Below, one piece after another: positions 30,338 to 41,559 of a DNA stretch of 64,000 bases; position 1 is the stretch's first letter; each line of letters begins with the position of its first letter. Below the pieces are notes generated by a model, which saw nothing but the letters and a program-made list of their open reading frames with translations, did not search any database and had not been told where the DNA came from. Source of the stretch: Dendrolimus kikuchii (taxonomy: Eukaryota > Arthropoda > Insecta > Lepidoptera > Lasiocampidae); assembly GCA_019925095.2 (NCBI GenBank), contig CM034405.1, positions 14,471,401-14,535,400 on the forward strand, written 5' to 3'. The translations under genes were made by a program, and so were the position numbers.

Positions 30338-30552
30338 ACTAGCTGACAGACGTTGTCCTGTCGGAATCTCAAGAATCACATATAATAATAAAAACTATCC
30401 TAGATATCTCTCAAGTTCCAACTTGAGAGATATCTCCAGTATCCGTGCTCCAGCAAGCAACACATAGTCGCAAAATTTTATAGAAATCGTTTGACCGGTT
30501 TCGAAGATTAGCGTGAACGAAAACCATGACACGTGATTTTTATATATATTGG
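30338..30552 (+). repeat. Family Q-like repeat
   Basis: Starts 'actagctgacagacgttgtc', contains 'gaccggtttcgaagattagc'. Holds a perfect 16-bp inverted repeat at 30402-30435. Confidence 0.6.
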
Positions 30553-30627
30553 AAAAGAATAAGATACTATCTTTGGCGTCACGTGTGCTTTTAATATCTT
30601 CCGTGTTTGCTGTGAATCCATACTCAC

Positions 30628-30704
30628 CTGTTAAACCAGTCGTCTGTGTATCTCGGATAAGGAAAAGGGTCGTTGCTACTAAAATCGTACGAGGCCTCAG
30701 CATT
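30628..30704 (-). CDS. amon: amon exon: segment before the catalytic His
   Basis: 77-bp exon, entered in phase 0 after tttgttgcAG and left in phase 2 at 'AAC AG|GTGAGT'. The reading frame gives 'NAEASYDFSSNDPFPYPRY' followed by 'TDDWFNS'. This is nearly identical to vertebrate PC2 and diagnostic for PC2. A different frame of the same DNA starts with ATG and could be mistaken for a short secreted protein; splice sites and homology show that it is not. A family Q repeat ends about 75 bp downstream in the next intron. Confidence 0.96.
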
Positions 30705-31057
30705 CTGCAACAAACAGTTTTATGATCAATATAAAGTGATACGATGCGTTTGGGACTAGTGTAATATTAGTACCAAAAGTAGATCAAGTGCGCATCATAC
30801 CACGAACACTGAAGGTTCTTGTTGTAAAACCTTATTAAGTAATCGTATAGACAATATATTCTATTACATAGAATTCAAATTTAACTTGATTACTTCATTA
30901 AAAAATGACGAACTGAAAGCCGAAATCTTTTCAATAAAAGATTTTTCCAACAGTTCTTTTTCATTTAACTTTAAAAACCCAAGTAAACATAAATTAAAAA
31001 TACACCATATGACAAACACTACTGGACGGATCTGGTTTGGAAATAATATTAACTGTT

Positions 31058-31099
<42 letters not shown>

Positions 31100-31143
31100 A
31101 CACGCACGCACACACACCAACACACACACACACACACACACAC

Positions 31144-31222
<79 letters not shown>
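31058..31222. repeat. (CA)n and (TA)n compound microsatellite
   Basis: Imperfect CA repeats from about 31058 to 31188, then (TA)n to about 31217, then a T run. It adjoins the 3' tail of SINE-2, from which it probably grew. Confidence 0.95.
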
Positions 31223-31463
31223 TTTTTTTTAAATCGGCAGACAAACACACATATTGTATATCCCCAAATTAAGCAAGTTACGCTTGTGTTATGGCTAATA
31301 TACAACGGACTACTCTGAGGCCGATCCCAGACACCCAGACCATAGTAAATAACGGATAAAATACGTTTCCGAAATTTACTATACCAGGAATCGAACCCGG
31401 AGCCTCTGCGTTGCAGTGAGGTAGGCCGACAAAGGCTTAGCCCACTGAACCACAGAGGCCGTC
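31223..31463 (-). mobile_element. SINE-2, full length, tRNA-headed
   Basis: Minus strand: A box 'tggttcagtgg', B box 'ggttcgattcc', body 'ggtatagtaaatttcggaaa', tail 'tgtctgccgatttaaaaaaa'. Canonical Pol III boxes. The downstream body common to 17045-17275 distinguishes it from a tRNA gene. Confidence 0.88.
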
Positions 31464-31466
31464 ATG

Positions 31467-31538
<72 letters not shown>

Positions 31539-31544
31539 CATAGC

Positions 31545-31592
<48 letters not shown>

Positions 31593-31599
31593 GCTATGT
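31464..31599. repeat. (TA)n tract ending in a 62-bp perfect palindrome
   Basis: TA repeats from 31464. 31538-31599 is a perfect palindrome: 'acatagcatatta' and its complement flank a (TA)n core. Confidence 0.95.
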
Positions 31600-32000
31600 C
31601 TATTGCTGCTTGCTGTTAAAATTATTATATTATGTGTAATATAATTTTTTATATCAATTTGAAGGGCAGCTTGCGACAGACTCTGGAACTTATTAATACT
31701 AACATAAGTAACTTTTTCGTTCACTGAGCCTCTCGCTATCAGCGCCTTAGCAAATATATTTGGTTTATGCATCCCTTGATATGGACGGAGATGCTTTGAT
31801 ATGCACCAGTGAACCCACGCGACCTCTATCTTGATGAGCGACGTTTGTCCTGGTGTTAAAAGCAACATTCGCGCGTGTTCACCTAAATTGCCGAGTTGTA
31901 AAAAGTACGTACTTCCTTCGTGCAGGTACAAAATTAAAATGACTGCAGACTGTCCAGTGGTAACAATAGAGGTCAGTGATACGCATGTAGCATGCAGCAT
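31600..32000 (-). other. Unassigned minus-strand open frame, about 130 codons
   Basis: The frame starts at 32000 and runs into the (TA)n tract. 'ILYLHEGSTYFLQLGNLGEH' and 'KIEVAWVHWCISKHLRPYQG' look like ordinary protein, not low complexity. I recognise no family. It may be an exon or transposon fragment; there is no splice or context support. Confidence 0.3.
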
Positions 32001-32011
32001 ATGGATTTATT

Positions 32012-32262
32012 TATAAGCAGACACACTGAGCGCCCAATTGACGGCGAATGCTTACTGACGCCTATGGACATTTGCTACACCAGAGATACTACAAATGTGT
32101 TGCCAACCTCGAAAGAGGGATTGGAACCTGGCCATTAATTCCAGAACTCAATGTTGTTATGAAAGCATACTGTATGACCAAAAGTAGTAGCCATCAAGTC
32201 GGGGAAATGCCCAACCACCTAGCTGTGGATTGTTTTTTCGTCTCTGAGACAAGAATTTGTAG
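32012..32262 (-). mobile_element. Family P retroposon, divergent
   Basis: 'gcctatggacatttgctaca' and 'ggaacctggccattaattcc' match family P on the minus strand at many positions, but with more changes than other copies. Confidence 0.7.
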
Positions 32263-32399
32263 TTTTTCTTTCCTACACGGATAGACGGACAGAAATAGGA
32301 AATAGATTACATATTATTCCTATCAAAGTTTATATTATAGACCAAGTAGAAAACGACTATGGCATACAAAGTCGAACAGAAAGACTAAATTATAATTAT

Positions 32400-32928
32400 A
32401 CTAGGATATACCCGCGACTTCGTCCACGCTTGACTTGAAGTTTCCGCAGGATTCCCGGAACACAAAGTACCGTAGAATTGAAAAAATAATATAAGCTATC
32501 GTTTTAGTGAAAACTAATTTTTATGCATGCGAACAATTACAAACCGCTCCCTGGAAAATTTTCACATGATTCCCGGAATAATAAAATATCATTTGCTTTT
32601 TGCTATTGATCTGTAAAAAAATCACATTGGAATTCGATTTTTTTTATCTGGCCATTTTAAATAATTCCCAGAAAAAATTCCGCTGGACTCTTGGGATATA
32701 AAATTGGCACAGATATTAAGTCTAATAATTAGTAGTCAATGAGCGAAAACCGTATCGAAATCGGTCCAGTTGTTTTTCGTGAATCCCGAACAAACAGACA
32801 AGAAATCTTAAAAACAAATACATCGTGTTCTCCGTCGTTTATATAGTCTATTCCAGTCGTTTTTTCTTAATATCTTCAATGTACAGACACGGCATGTTTA
32901 GAATTTTATAATATTGTAGATTTGTAAC
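32400..32928 (+). repeat. Family G repeat, long copy
   Basis: Starts 'actaggatatacccgcgact'; 'aatcggtccagttgtttttc'; ends 'acacggcatgtttagaattt' near 'tgtagat'. Confidence 0.85.
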
Positions 32929-33417
32929 GGTTCCGTTTTTGTCAAAGCAGCTACAAGGCTCTAAAAATCAATAATCAGCATGTTTACATAACCGCTATTT
33001 ATATCTTTGTTCTAATCTGCCGCCTTTTAGCCTTCTAATTAATTAACTCTCATAAACAAAAACGAAACAACTAAACAACTTATGTGAAATGTTGTTTAGT
33101 TTTTGTATTTAATTAGGGATATATTATTTTGTTTTGGGAGCAAACGTAGGTATTGAATATTTTGTGTATGCTTCAACTTGTATGAAATTATTAATGAAAA
33201 TTGTTTTCGGAAACTTTTTGTACTTCTACCTCGTTGTTTTAGGATGTTAAGAATATTATAACTGTTAACAAACTTTATACAACCGACCATTTTTTAAGTA
33301 AACAGACGTATGTATTGATTTAGATCTAGAATAATAATTCTCAGTTCAATCCATGAAATATATTTGACGATGTTATTTAATTTTATTGTTGTATTGTGGA
33401 TGAATGCTTTATAGTCT
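32929..33417. other. amon intron, no gene recognised
   Basis: AT-rich; nothing assignable. Confidence 0.55.
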
Positions 33418-33752
33418 ACTAGCTGATGCCCGCGAGTACGTCCACGTGGTGCGGCTTTTTAACTTTCCCACGGGAACTCTTTAATTTTTCGGTATCAAAA
33501 GTATCATATATGTTTACCAGGGATATATACTACCACCATATAAAAATTCATTTAAATCGGTCCAGTCGTTTCGAAGATTAGCCGGTACAAACAGATAGAC
33601 AAACAAACAAACAGACACACAGACAAACAAAAAAAATGAAAAAAATCTAAATTAATTCTATTTCACTTCTTACATCCTCCTGACTCGGTTTTTAGCATTT
33701 TTTTTCATTGTACAGAAATTCGACCTCTACAATTTTATTATATGTATAGATT
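33418..33752 (+). repeat. Family C repeat
   Basis: 'actagctgatgcccgcgagt', 'aatcggtccagtcgtttcga', a run of 'acaaacaaac', and the end 'attatatgtatagatt'. Confidence 0.75.
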
Positions 33753-33766
33753 AAAGATACATGAAA

Positions 33767-34072
33767 ACTATCCGTGCAGGAACGGAGAAAGAATACAATT
33801 TCCTGCGTCCAGGCGGGCTGTAGTAAGGGCGACAAAACAACCCACAGCCAGGTGTTAGGGTATTTGCCCGTCTGGATGGCTACTACCCCTGGTCTAGAGT
33901 ATGCCGCCTTAACAACCTTGAGTTGTGTTCCGGCCTTAGTGGCCAGGTTTCAGTCTCCTTTTATATAGCGACAGCACATTGGTAGCATCTTTGGTGCTAT
34001 TAATGTCCATAGGCGATAGTAACCCCTTTCCATCAGGTGGGTTCTGTTTGTCTATCTGCTGAATTCATGTAA
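33767..34072 (+). mobile_element. Family P retroposon, full length
   Basis: Longest copy: starts 'actatccgtgcaggaacgga', 'acaaaacaacccacagccag', ends 'tgctgaattcatgtaatatg'. No poly(A) remains. Confidence 0.87.
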
Positions 34073-34734
34073 TATGTACATAATATGTGTGTTATAGTTG
34101 TACCAACTTCATCGTTTGTTTAATGTATTCATTTTAAATGAGCACCCTTTTTTTGTCTCGATTACATCGTCGCGGATAGAGGGGCTTGGGAAATCCAACG
34201 CTAGATGGCGTTGAGCGGTTAAAGATCAGTAATAGTGAGTCGACCATTGCAACGCGTGCATTTCCCAAAAACCAAAACCCAACTGAATACCAAACATAAA
34301 CACTAAATAATGAATTACTTTATAAACACCACAAAAAGCTTGTGATTTGCAAGTGCTAGGCCTAGCTGAACCCCAAGCACGACGGCGTCTGGTAAGAACC
34401 ATCCCCATTCCTTGGCCTGCGATTCGGGGTTGAGAAAAAAGGATTTGCGCAACTTATATGCAGATTACTTGTAAAATAAAAATTGAACCCAAATGTATCA
34501 AAATTATAGATAGTTTTGAAACATTACTAGTAGTAATTTCGCGTTTGACCATGATCTCGCCCGATGTGGAGCGAAGATGAAGCACGGTTACTTAGAATGT
34601 ACCTATTCACACAGGACTAGAATACACCTAGGTTATAAATATCGGGAAAGACAGACTCCGGCGATGACATCCACTCCTTTCAGGTGCGCATAATAAAGGT
34701 AGGTAGACGCAAAGCTCCGGGAGCGGTTTGTAAT
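34073..34734. other. amon intron, no gene recognised
   Basis: Moderate GC in places (34160-34440) but no frame or repeat that I can assign. Confidence 0.5.
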
Positions 34735-34859
34735 TGTTCGTGTGCGTAAAAATTAACTTATTTCGGCACAGTTTTTACTAAAACGATAGCTTACATTATT
34801 TTTCAAATGCTGCGAGAGTTTCAAGTCAAGCGTAGACGAAGACGCGGGCATATCCTAGT
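34735..34859 (-). repeat. Family G fragment
   Basis: Minus strand: 'actaggatatgcccgcgtct' to 'ttagtaaaaactgtgccgaa'; only the first part of the family. Confidence 0.75.
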
Positions 34860-35212
34860 TTAATAATGTAAATATAACTTAGAAAGTAACAAACTAATAT
34901 ACAAACATGTAAAGCTTCATTCTATCAAAAAATTCATTATATAGTAGATATTATCAAACAAATTCATAATTCTGAAAATAGCACTGTACCTTCTGTCATT
35001 GTTAAAATCAGAATTCAATAAAGATTGTAGCGCCAATAATTTGGATAACAAAAACAATACTGGTTTCTAAATAATGATCTTTGAATAAAGGTATTATTGA
35101 AATATATCGGCCCGGATCATCAGTCTTAATTATCGGAGTTTAGTTACTTGGGAAATGAAATCAGCTCGTCACATGTTAGTAAATTGACAATAGTAGTAGA
35201 CTTAGAACCTGT
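34860..35212. other. amon intron, no gene recognised
   Basis: AT-rich; nothing assignable. Confidence 0.55.
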
Positions 35213-35590
35213 ATGAGCCAGACTTACGTCAGCGTTTCTCTCTTTTCTTTCACCTTATATCACTCGTTTGGGTTCAGCACAATGTCTTTATTTTCCATAC
35301 TTCTCAATCTGACATCCATCCTCTGCCATACCGCAATCATCATGTTATCCTCCACACAATCCATCGATCCCTTTTGGTCTACCTTTACACTTGTATGTAT
35401 ACATTTTCCCTCCAGTTAAATATTACTTTTGTCTCATGACTGTCAATCCTCGTCATTACATGCCCTTACCAAGTTTAGTCTTTTTTCTCTCAATCCTTCA
35501 GTTATGGATGCAACTCTTAAAAAATTCCTTATGTACTCATTATCTTGTAACACCATATGTTATATCTTCGTCATAGTATAAGGGCTGAAA
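35213..35590 (-). pseudogene. LINE ORF2 C-terminal relic
   Basis: Minus-strand copy of the sequence at 37013-37445 ('accgcaatcatcatgttatc', 'cccttttggtctacctttac'). Many stops; assignment rests on similarity to the better copy. Confidence 0.6.
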
Positions 35591-36399
35591 AAGTTTCTGC
35601 GCATGCCCTAAGACAGGTAAACACAAATGTATAATATGAGCCATGATTCATAGTGACTTTGGCAAGGATAAGGTAGCGAAGGTATATAAAATTCCAACAT
35701 TTGAACTATGAAGGGGAAAATTCTGAAAGAAATCAAAATGGTAAATAAAGCTTAAAAAATACTTTCAACTAGAATTGAGTTGAAGAAGATCCGTTGAGTA
35801 CTTTTTGAGATATGCGGATTTTTTTAATAAGCACTGTTTTAGGATTGTTTAGCTAAGAACTAAAACAATAAAGGTCCCTCATGTTATGTTACATAGCATG
35901 AGCATGTCGTTGCCTACGTGAAAAGTGTCGTCTATCTCAATCCTCAATCCTCTTTTGCCTTATCTATTTATTTTATTTAATAACTAATAATTTGTAATGC
36001 CTCTACTACACCTGGAAAAATGTTAGTAACTATGTCACATAAATGTAGTCAAGTATTTAATGCGTTATTTGAGATGCGATGTTGTTAATAACGTCAAACA
36101 ATGGCAAATAACATATTTATATTATATACTAATGTAGCTAATATTTCAAGGCGCTATTTTGAAAGCTTAGGTTAGCCCTGATACACCCGGGCTAACCAGG
36201 TGTTTTAGGGGCATAACACATATTATACATATACGAGTATAACATAAAATCTTTCTGTATTTCATCACATAAACTTTAATTATGGGAAATATCAACTACT
36301 CCGTGCGCGCAATACGTTTCAAAAGCAGAGATTTTCCTTCACGTATTAATTTACACATATTTATTATGTTTAAATTGTTGCTGTTTAAAGAGTTGGTCT
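35591..36399. other. amon intron, no gene recognised
   Basis: AT-rich; nothing assignable. Confidence 0.55.
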
Positions 36400-36740
36400 G
36401 AAAGAGAGTGTCGGGGTGAAGGTAAGGAAAGGAATGCTCCGGGAGTTCGGGCATGTCGAAAGAATGCATGATGAAAGAATGACTAAACACATATACAATG
36501 CAAAAGTGGATGGATGCTGAAGTCGTGGAAGGCCACGACACACCTTCCATGATCAAATTGATCGTGTACTAGCAGAAGGTGATGTCAGGAGCCTTAAGAA
36601 CAGACGAGCGTGCATGACAAGAGTTATGAATATCAAAGAAGCAAGTGAGATGTGTAAGAATAAGCCTAAATGACGCTCTGTTGTTCGTGCCTACCCCGCA
36701 AGGGAACTGGCGTGAAGTTATGTATGTATGTAAATTGTTG
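36400..36740 (+). pseudogene. LINE ORF2 C-terminal relic with 3' tail
   Basis: Frame pieces: 'MLREFGHVERMHDERMTKHI', 'SRGRPRHTFHDQIDRVLAEG', 'NRRACMTRVMNIKEASEMCK', then 'RSVVRAYPARELA' and stop, followed by (TATG)n. A stop in 'DGC*SRG' and one before RSVV inactivate it. It shares its end with 4527-4640. Confidence 0.85.
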
Positions 36741-36859
36741 CATTTTATCACCATATCTTGTATATGTATATAACTTATGTGTATATTTGTATATATAGTA
36801 TAGTTATATTAAAATATAAGTAATCGTACAATAATTATGTATACCACCGTCGCCACTCC

Positions 36860-37012
36860 TAATCAGCAATATTCTTGCCACGGGCTGTCTGGAAGAGATC
36901 GCTTTTTAGCGATAAGATCGCCCTTTGTACACAATTAGTATAATACTAGTTCGTAAGTTTTCTGTAATGGTGTACAATAAAGTGTTATCTATCTACCTAT
37001 CTAATTTAGGGT
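36860..37012 (+). mobile_element. LINE-type 3' tail ending in (TCTA)n
   Basis: 'ggaagagatcgctttttagc' then 'gtacaataaagtgttatcta' and a short (TCTA) repeat. Same tail as 43800-43972, where the terminal repeat is (CT)n. Confidence 0.75.
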
Positions 37013-37445
37013 TGGTACAATATGTCTTTTCCTTCCACACTCCTCTATTCTGACATACATCTTCTGTCACACCACAAATCATTATATCATCCTTCACACA
37101 ATGCATCCATCTCTTTTTTGGTCTGCCTTTACATTTGTATCCATCTTGTAGTTTAACATTTTTTTGTCACGTGACTTTCTACCTTCCCCATTACATGCCC
37201 ATACCACCTTAATCTTCTTCCTCTCAACTTTTCAGTCACAGGTCCCCTTATGTACTCTTCATTATCTCACCTTATCCATTCTTGTAACACCACACATCCG
37301 TCTCAACATTCTCATCTCAGCTAAGTAGAGACGTTTATGGTTTATCACTTTAGTGGCCCAATATTCGGACCCGTATAGCATGTGTGATCGTATGACAGAT
37401 TTATCTATCTGACATTTAAGTTTCAGTGGTTATTATTATTCAAGT
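37013..37445 (-). pseudogene. LINE ORF2 C-terminal relic
   Basis: Minus-strand pieces: 'SHMLYGSEYWATKVINHKRL', 'EMRMLRRMCGVTRMDKVR', 'LRWYGHVMGKVESHVTKKML'. Typical C-terminus of an insect non-LTR RT; frames broken. Confidence 0.8.
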
Positions 37446-38034
37446 ATTAATATCACCATAGTATTAATATCTTAATGCCATCGATGTGATCGTTAAGATA
37501 CAATAACAGTTAAGAAAGATCATTAAGCTAATGGAAGTATTTTTATTGCGCACACAACATAGTAGAACAGTAACATTTTATGTTTCAAGGCGCCTCCTAT
37601 AATGAAAGCGTTTCCGTTTTAAAATTGAAACGAGAAACATATCTCGCTGAAGAATTAGGTGATAAAACACAAAGCTTTTGTTATAAAATCTTTCGAATTA
37701 AAAGAGGCAGTGTTAATTTTTAAGCATAACTTTCTAAATTATGCCTAAGTAACTCCAGTAAACCGCTTTTGGAAGCTCTATTTTTTCGTGTTATAAAAGT
37801 ACTTTCAGTATCCTTTTTTACGACGGAAAAACTGTTTATTTTACCTTTTCGCATTTTATAAAGTAAGTGATTTTGTGAGAATTGGTATGTTACAGGCAAG
37901 ATAGAAATGTGGGATCACAAAGAATACCTTTCATTGTTAACCTATCGGATTTTTCACACATTTTTCTTCGCAGTTTATATCATACTAGACTATTACTTTT
38001 TTTTTTTGTGACAAGTCTTTATACAGTATAGTTT
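37446..38034. other. amon intron, no gene recognised
   Basis: AT-rich; nothing assignable. Confidence 0.55.
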
Positions 38035-38312
38035 CATCCGTGCAGGAACGGAGGCGACAAAACAACCCACAGCCAGGTGGTAGGGTATTTGCTCGACTGG
38101 ATGGCGATCATCCCTGGTCTCGAGTATGCCACCATAACAACCTTGTGTTGTGTTCCGGCATGAGTTACCAGGTTCCAGTCTCCCTTAGGAGAGCAGCAGC
38201 GCGTTTCTAACACCTTTGATGTTGCAAATGTCCATAGGCGATGGTAACCGCTTTCCATCAAGTGGGTCCTCTGCCTGTCTGTTGAACTTCGGCAATAAAA
38301 AATAAAAAAGTT
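38035..38312 (+). mobile_element. Family P retroposon
   Basis: 'atccgtgcaggaacggaggc', 'gtccataggcgatggtaacc', end 'cggcaataaaaaataaaaaa'. One of the best-preserved copies, with a 30-bp deletion near its 5' end compared with 33767. Confidence 0.88.
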
Positions 38313-39190
38313 AGTCAATTATTTTTTAACATACAGTCACTATGGCGCATGCGTAATGCAACGAAACGTGCAGTAAACTATTAACCTAACCTTTGCAACC
38401 TAACCAAAAAAAATATTTATAATTCCACTAAGAAGTTTCACATTACGAGAATAAATGAGCTAAATAATCGAACCTCCTTGGAAGCGCTTATGGTCAATAC
38501 ATTTGTCTCATTTTATACTATAGAAAAAAATAAGACGAAAGATGTAGTTCTAATTTTCTCCATGCGTATGTGACGCCATTTGCAAATATGCTCCATTTTT
38601 ATATTAGAAAAGTTAAAGATTGTTGCGACTTTTCAACTGATATTTATGTTTGTTTCATTACCTGTTATTGTATTATTCATTATTATTATTTTACTATTAG
38701 TACTGTTTTCTCGCAATGTGTTGTAAAAAGTTGTATGGCACAATAATATCATAAATAACTATTACAACCCTCAGATCAAATATCATTTACACCTCATAGG
38801 TTGAAAAGGTATAATTTCACTTAGTAAAGAAAAATGGAATCATAACACTGGTCAACAGTGGTTTTATAGCCCTGGATATTATAATGGCTTCGAATAATTT
38901 TATCTCAACTATTAATGAAACTGAATCATTTTGGAATATTGGCTATAGTTTTTTTTAATTTCCATTTTTATACTACACTAAAAACTAGTAAGTATTAAAT
39001 AAAACATTACAATTAGGTATATACATAATATCTAATATTTAATGAAAAATACTACTAATCGTTTTGTTTTATATTTAATTAATGTATATAGACGTAAAAA
39101 GAGAGAAAATCAGGTGAAATCTATCTTTTACTTCAGAGTGACACCTTCTATAAGATTTACTATTTTTGGGAAACATTCCCATTGTAAATA
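38313..39190. other. amon intron, no gene recognised
   Basis: AT-rich; nothing assignable. Confidence 0.55.
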
Positions 39191-39330
39191 TCAACAGTAA
39201 TCTGCCGTCATGCAACGGTCCCGGCTACCCCGGCACCTTTCCACCATCACTATTAGGCGTTGATAGAAATGCTCACCCTGCTTCACACTCAAATTCTCAA
39301 GATTATCAGGAAATTTAAGCCATGTAACTT
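39191..39330 (-). pseudogene. Possible transposon-protein relic
   Basis: Minus strand reads 'LKFPDNLENLSVKQGEHFYQ' and 'CMTADYC' then stop. It resembles a segment found in a dispersed insect element protein (NLG.vSdEqGErFHQdI). Short; tentative. Confidence 0.45.
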
Positions 39331-39929
39331 TGGATAAAGTATAACTTTATGCTCATATTCACTCTAAAAATCTTAAGAATCAAAGCCAATTCAGTACCAT
39401 GAATATATTCGCAAATTGTGTAGGTACTGGAAATTATAAACAAGCTGCAGACATATAGGGTAACAATGATTTTCTTTAATTTTGTTGACCTAATATAATT
39501 CCTAGTATAATTCATTAAACTAAAACAGTGAAAACTAATACAATAAAGAAAATTTAATTATATAGTATTGTACCTGTAATCCCTCAAGACTATAACTAGA
39601 ACAATTACTGAGCCTAGGCTACTGTCTTTTATGGATAAAGTGCCTAGAAGGCTGGTTACATTTCTTACAAAAATTCAAATATATTCCAAATCTCCGCCTT
39701 AATGAAAATTTCGTTTAGTACGAATTATTATCCAAACTGGTAAAGTACTGTCTTGGCTACACCATTTAGTAGCAGCATAGAAAATACAACTATCTAGATT
39801 TCTTTTCTTCAATATAAACCCAATAGCAAACATAGACAAACGAAACAAACGATGGACGGACATGACAATTTTATAAGGATTTCGTATAGCCAAAATATTT
39901 ATGGAAATCTAAAAAATTTCAATACTTAC

Positions 39930-39967
39930 ATAGTTGTACTTTAAATCCGGATGCATGTAGTCCACAC
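39930..39967 (-). CDS. amon: amon micro-exon (38 bp) of the catalytic domain
   Basis: Tiny exon with a strong pyrimidine tract and TAG acceptor (ttctttttAG) before 39967 and donor GTAAGTA after 39930. Entered in phase 1 (completing a Gly codon) and left in phase 0. It encodes '(G)VDYMHPDLKYNY', the conserved segment directly after the catalytic Asp motif in PC2. The correct phases on both sides and the exact fit between 'IMDDG' and 'NAEASYDFSS' make it a real exon despite its size. It is too short for ORF-based gene finding. Confidence 0.95.
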
Positions 39968-41559
39968 CTAAAAAGAAAACGCAAAGTTAATAGAATCCTT
40001 AAATATTCTTAAGATTTAATTAAAGATTTATACGGCTTAATTATAAAGCTTAGAGGTAAGACATTACAGGGGTCTTTAAGGAAATTCCAGTTGTAAGGCT
40101 TTGAGAGATAACAATATATAATTACGGTCGTAAGAAATTCGTCTTTTGATATAAACACCTACTAAATTGTACATTTTGAAGACTTCATTTTAAACTCAAG
40201 GTTTATAAATAATATAATTCAAGAAACAGACTATTTGTTTTAATCGACATTTTGTGATAGAAATAGGAAATATAATGTAAGGAAATATAAAGAACGTGTT
40301 TACCAAAAATAAAATCTATGGATATTCTTCTGTGGCGTTCATTGAACGCAACAATTTTAATTTTTGCTTATGACAACATTAGTGTCAGGCTTAGAATACA
40401 GGTATATTTCTGTATTCTGAGGTGTCAGGCATTTTGGGCGTAACACCTGCTAATATACTGACTTCGCATTTTTTCAAAGTGTCATTTAAGACTCAATTGG
40501 TGTAATAAAAAGTGTAATTAATATACATAAATGGAAAACACCGTCTTGCGAGTTTTCTAATTCCGCTTATGGCCCTCCTCTTTTTTGATTTGATATGCTT
40601 TTTCTAATCATAGTACTGTAGCAGCGAGAGCTAGAGGTTAGATAATACTTCAGATGGCAGAGAGTAGTATTCACTGTCGAGTGCTGATGTGAACTGATTT
40701 ATTTTGGAAACGGTAACCTTAAGTACAAATAGTAACAAGTCATACTGCTAGTACAATGTATATCACAGTGTATGAGCGGGGCGAATGATGTGCGACTGAG
40801 ATAGAGCAACTATTAATATGTGCGCTCCCGCGCTGCGCTTGTCGGTAGTTCATTGTCCGTTGCGATGACTAGACGTATGCAGCTTCCATAGTACAAAGTT
40901 TATTACTTATGCGTTTATTGTCAGTTGAGTCTTTTTTTTTCCAAGATATGTTTTAAATATCGCTTCAAAGAAATAGTCCTTAATGGCTTGATTTATAGAA
41001 AAATCAGCCAGGGGCATGTCTCGGATGGGACACAGTGAACGATTCCGTAGAAATGACGAATGTGGACTGGTTTTGTCTTTGACTACAGAACCATAGCATT
41101 TAATTCAAAATAATTTTGGTATTAACAACTAGAAAGAAAGAAAGAAAATTATGTTTATTTAGAGTTATTTAAAATTGAAATTATACATAGTTTAACAAAA
41201 CCCAAAGGTTAACTAACTGTAAATAGGCTCTAACTCAGCTAATGCTGTTTGATAACAACAAACGTTGGTCTTCCATTAGTGCCAAGCAGTAACGTCACCT
41301 TCACAGAAGAAAAATAAGTAATAAAAATTTAAATATTTATGCCTAACAGCAAGCAGAGAATAGACAAAAGATATATATTCAGAACAATATAATACAAGTA
41401 CATAATATGTTATGAAATGCTTATTGAAATGTGAAAATAATAATTTTGAAATATAAAAATATATACTTCACATACAAAAAAGAAATGAAATAGAACTATA
41501 ACAATATACAATAATGTATTGTATTAGAGAACTATAACTATAAAAAAGACGCAACCAGG
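39968..41559. other. amon intron, no gene recognised
   Basis: AT-rich, with a modest GC patch near 40800-40870; nothing assignable. Confidence 0.5.

Noticed and set aside
30395..30703. Minus-strand ORF starting 'MLRPRTILVATTLFLIRD' that looks like a small secreted protein
   Set aside because: The same DNA in another frame is a PC2 exon with proper splice sites; the ATG frame is a shadow.
30864..31272. Long ORFs on both strands rich in His-Thr or Cys-Val
   Set aside because: Pure products of (CA)n/(TG)n repeats.
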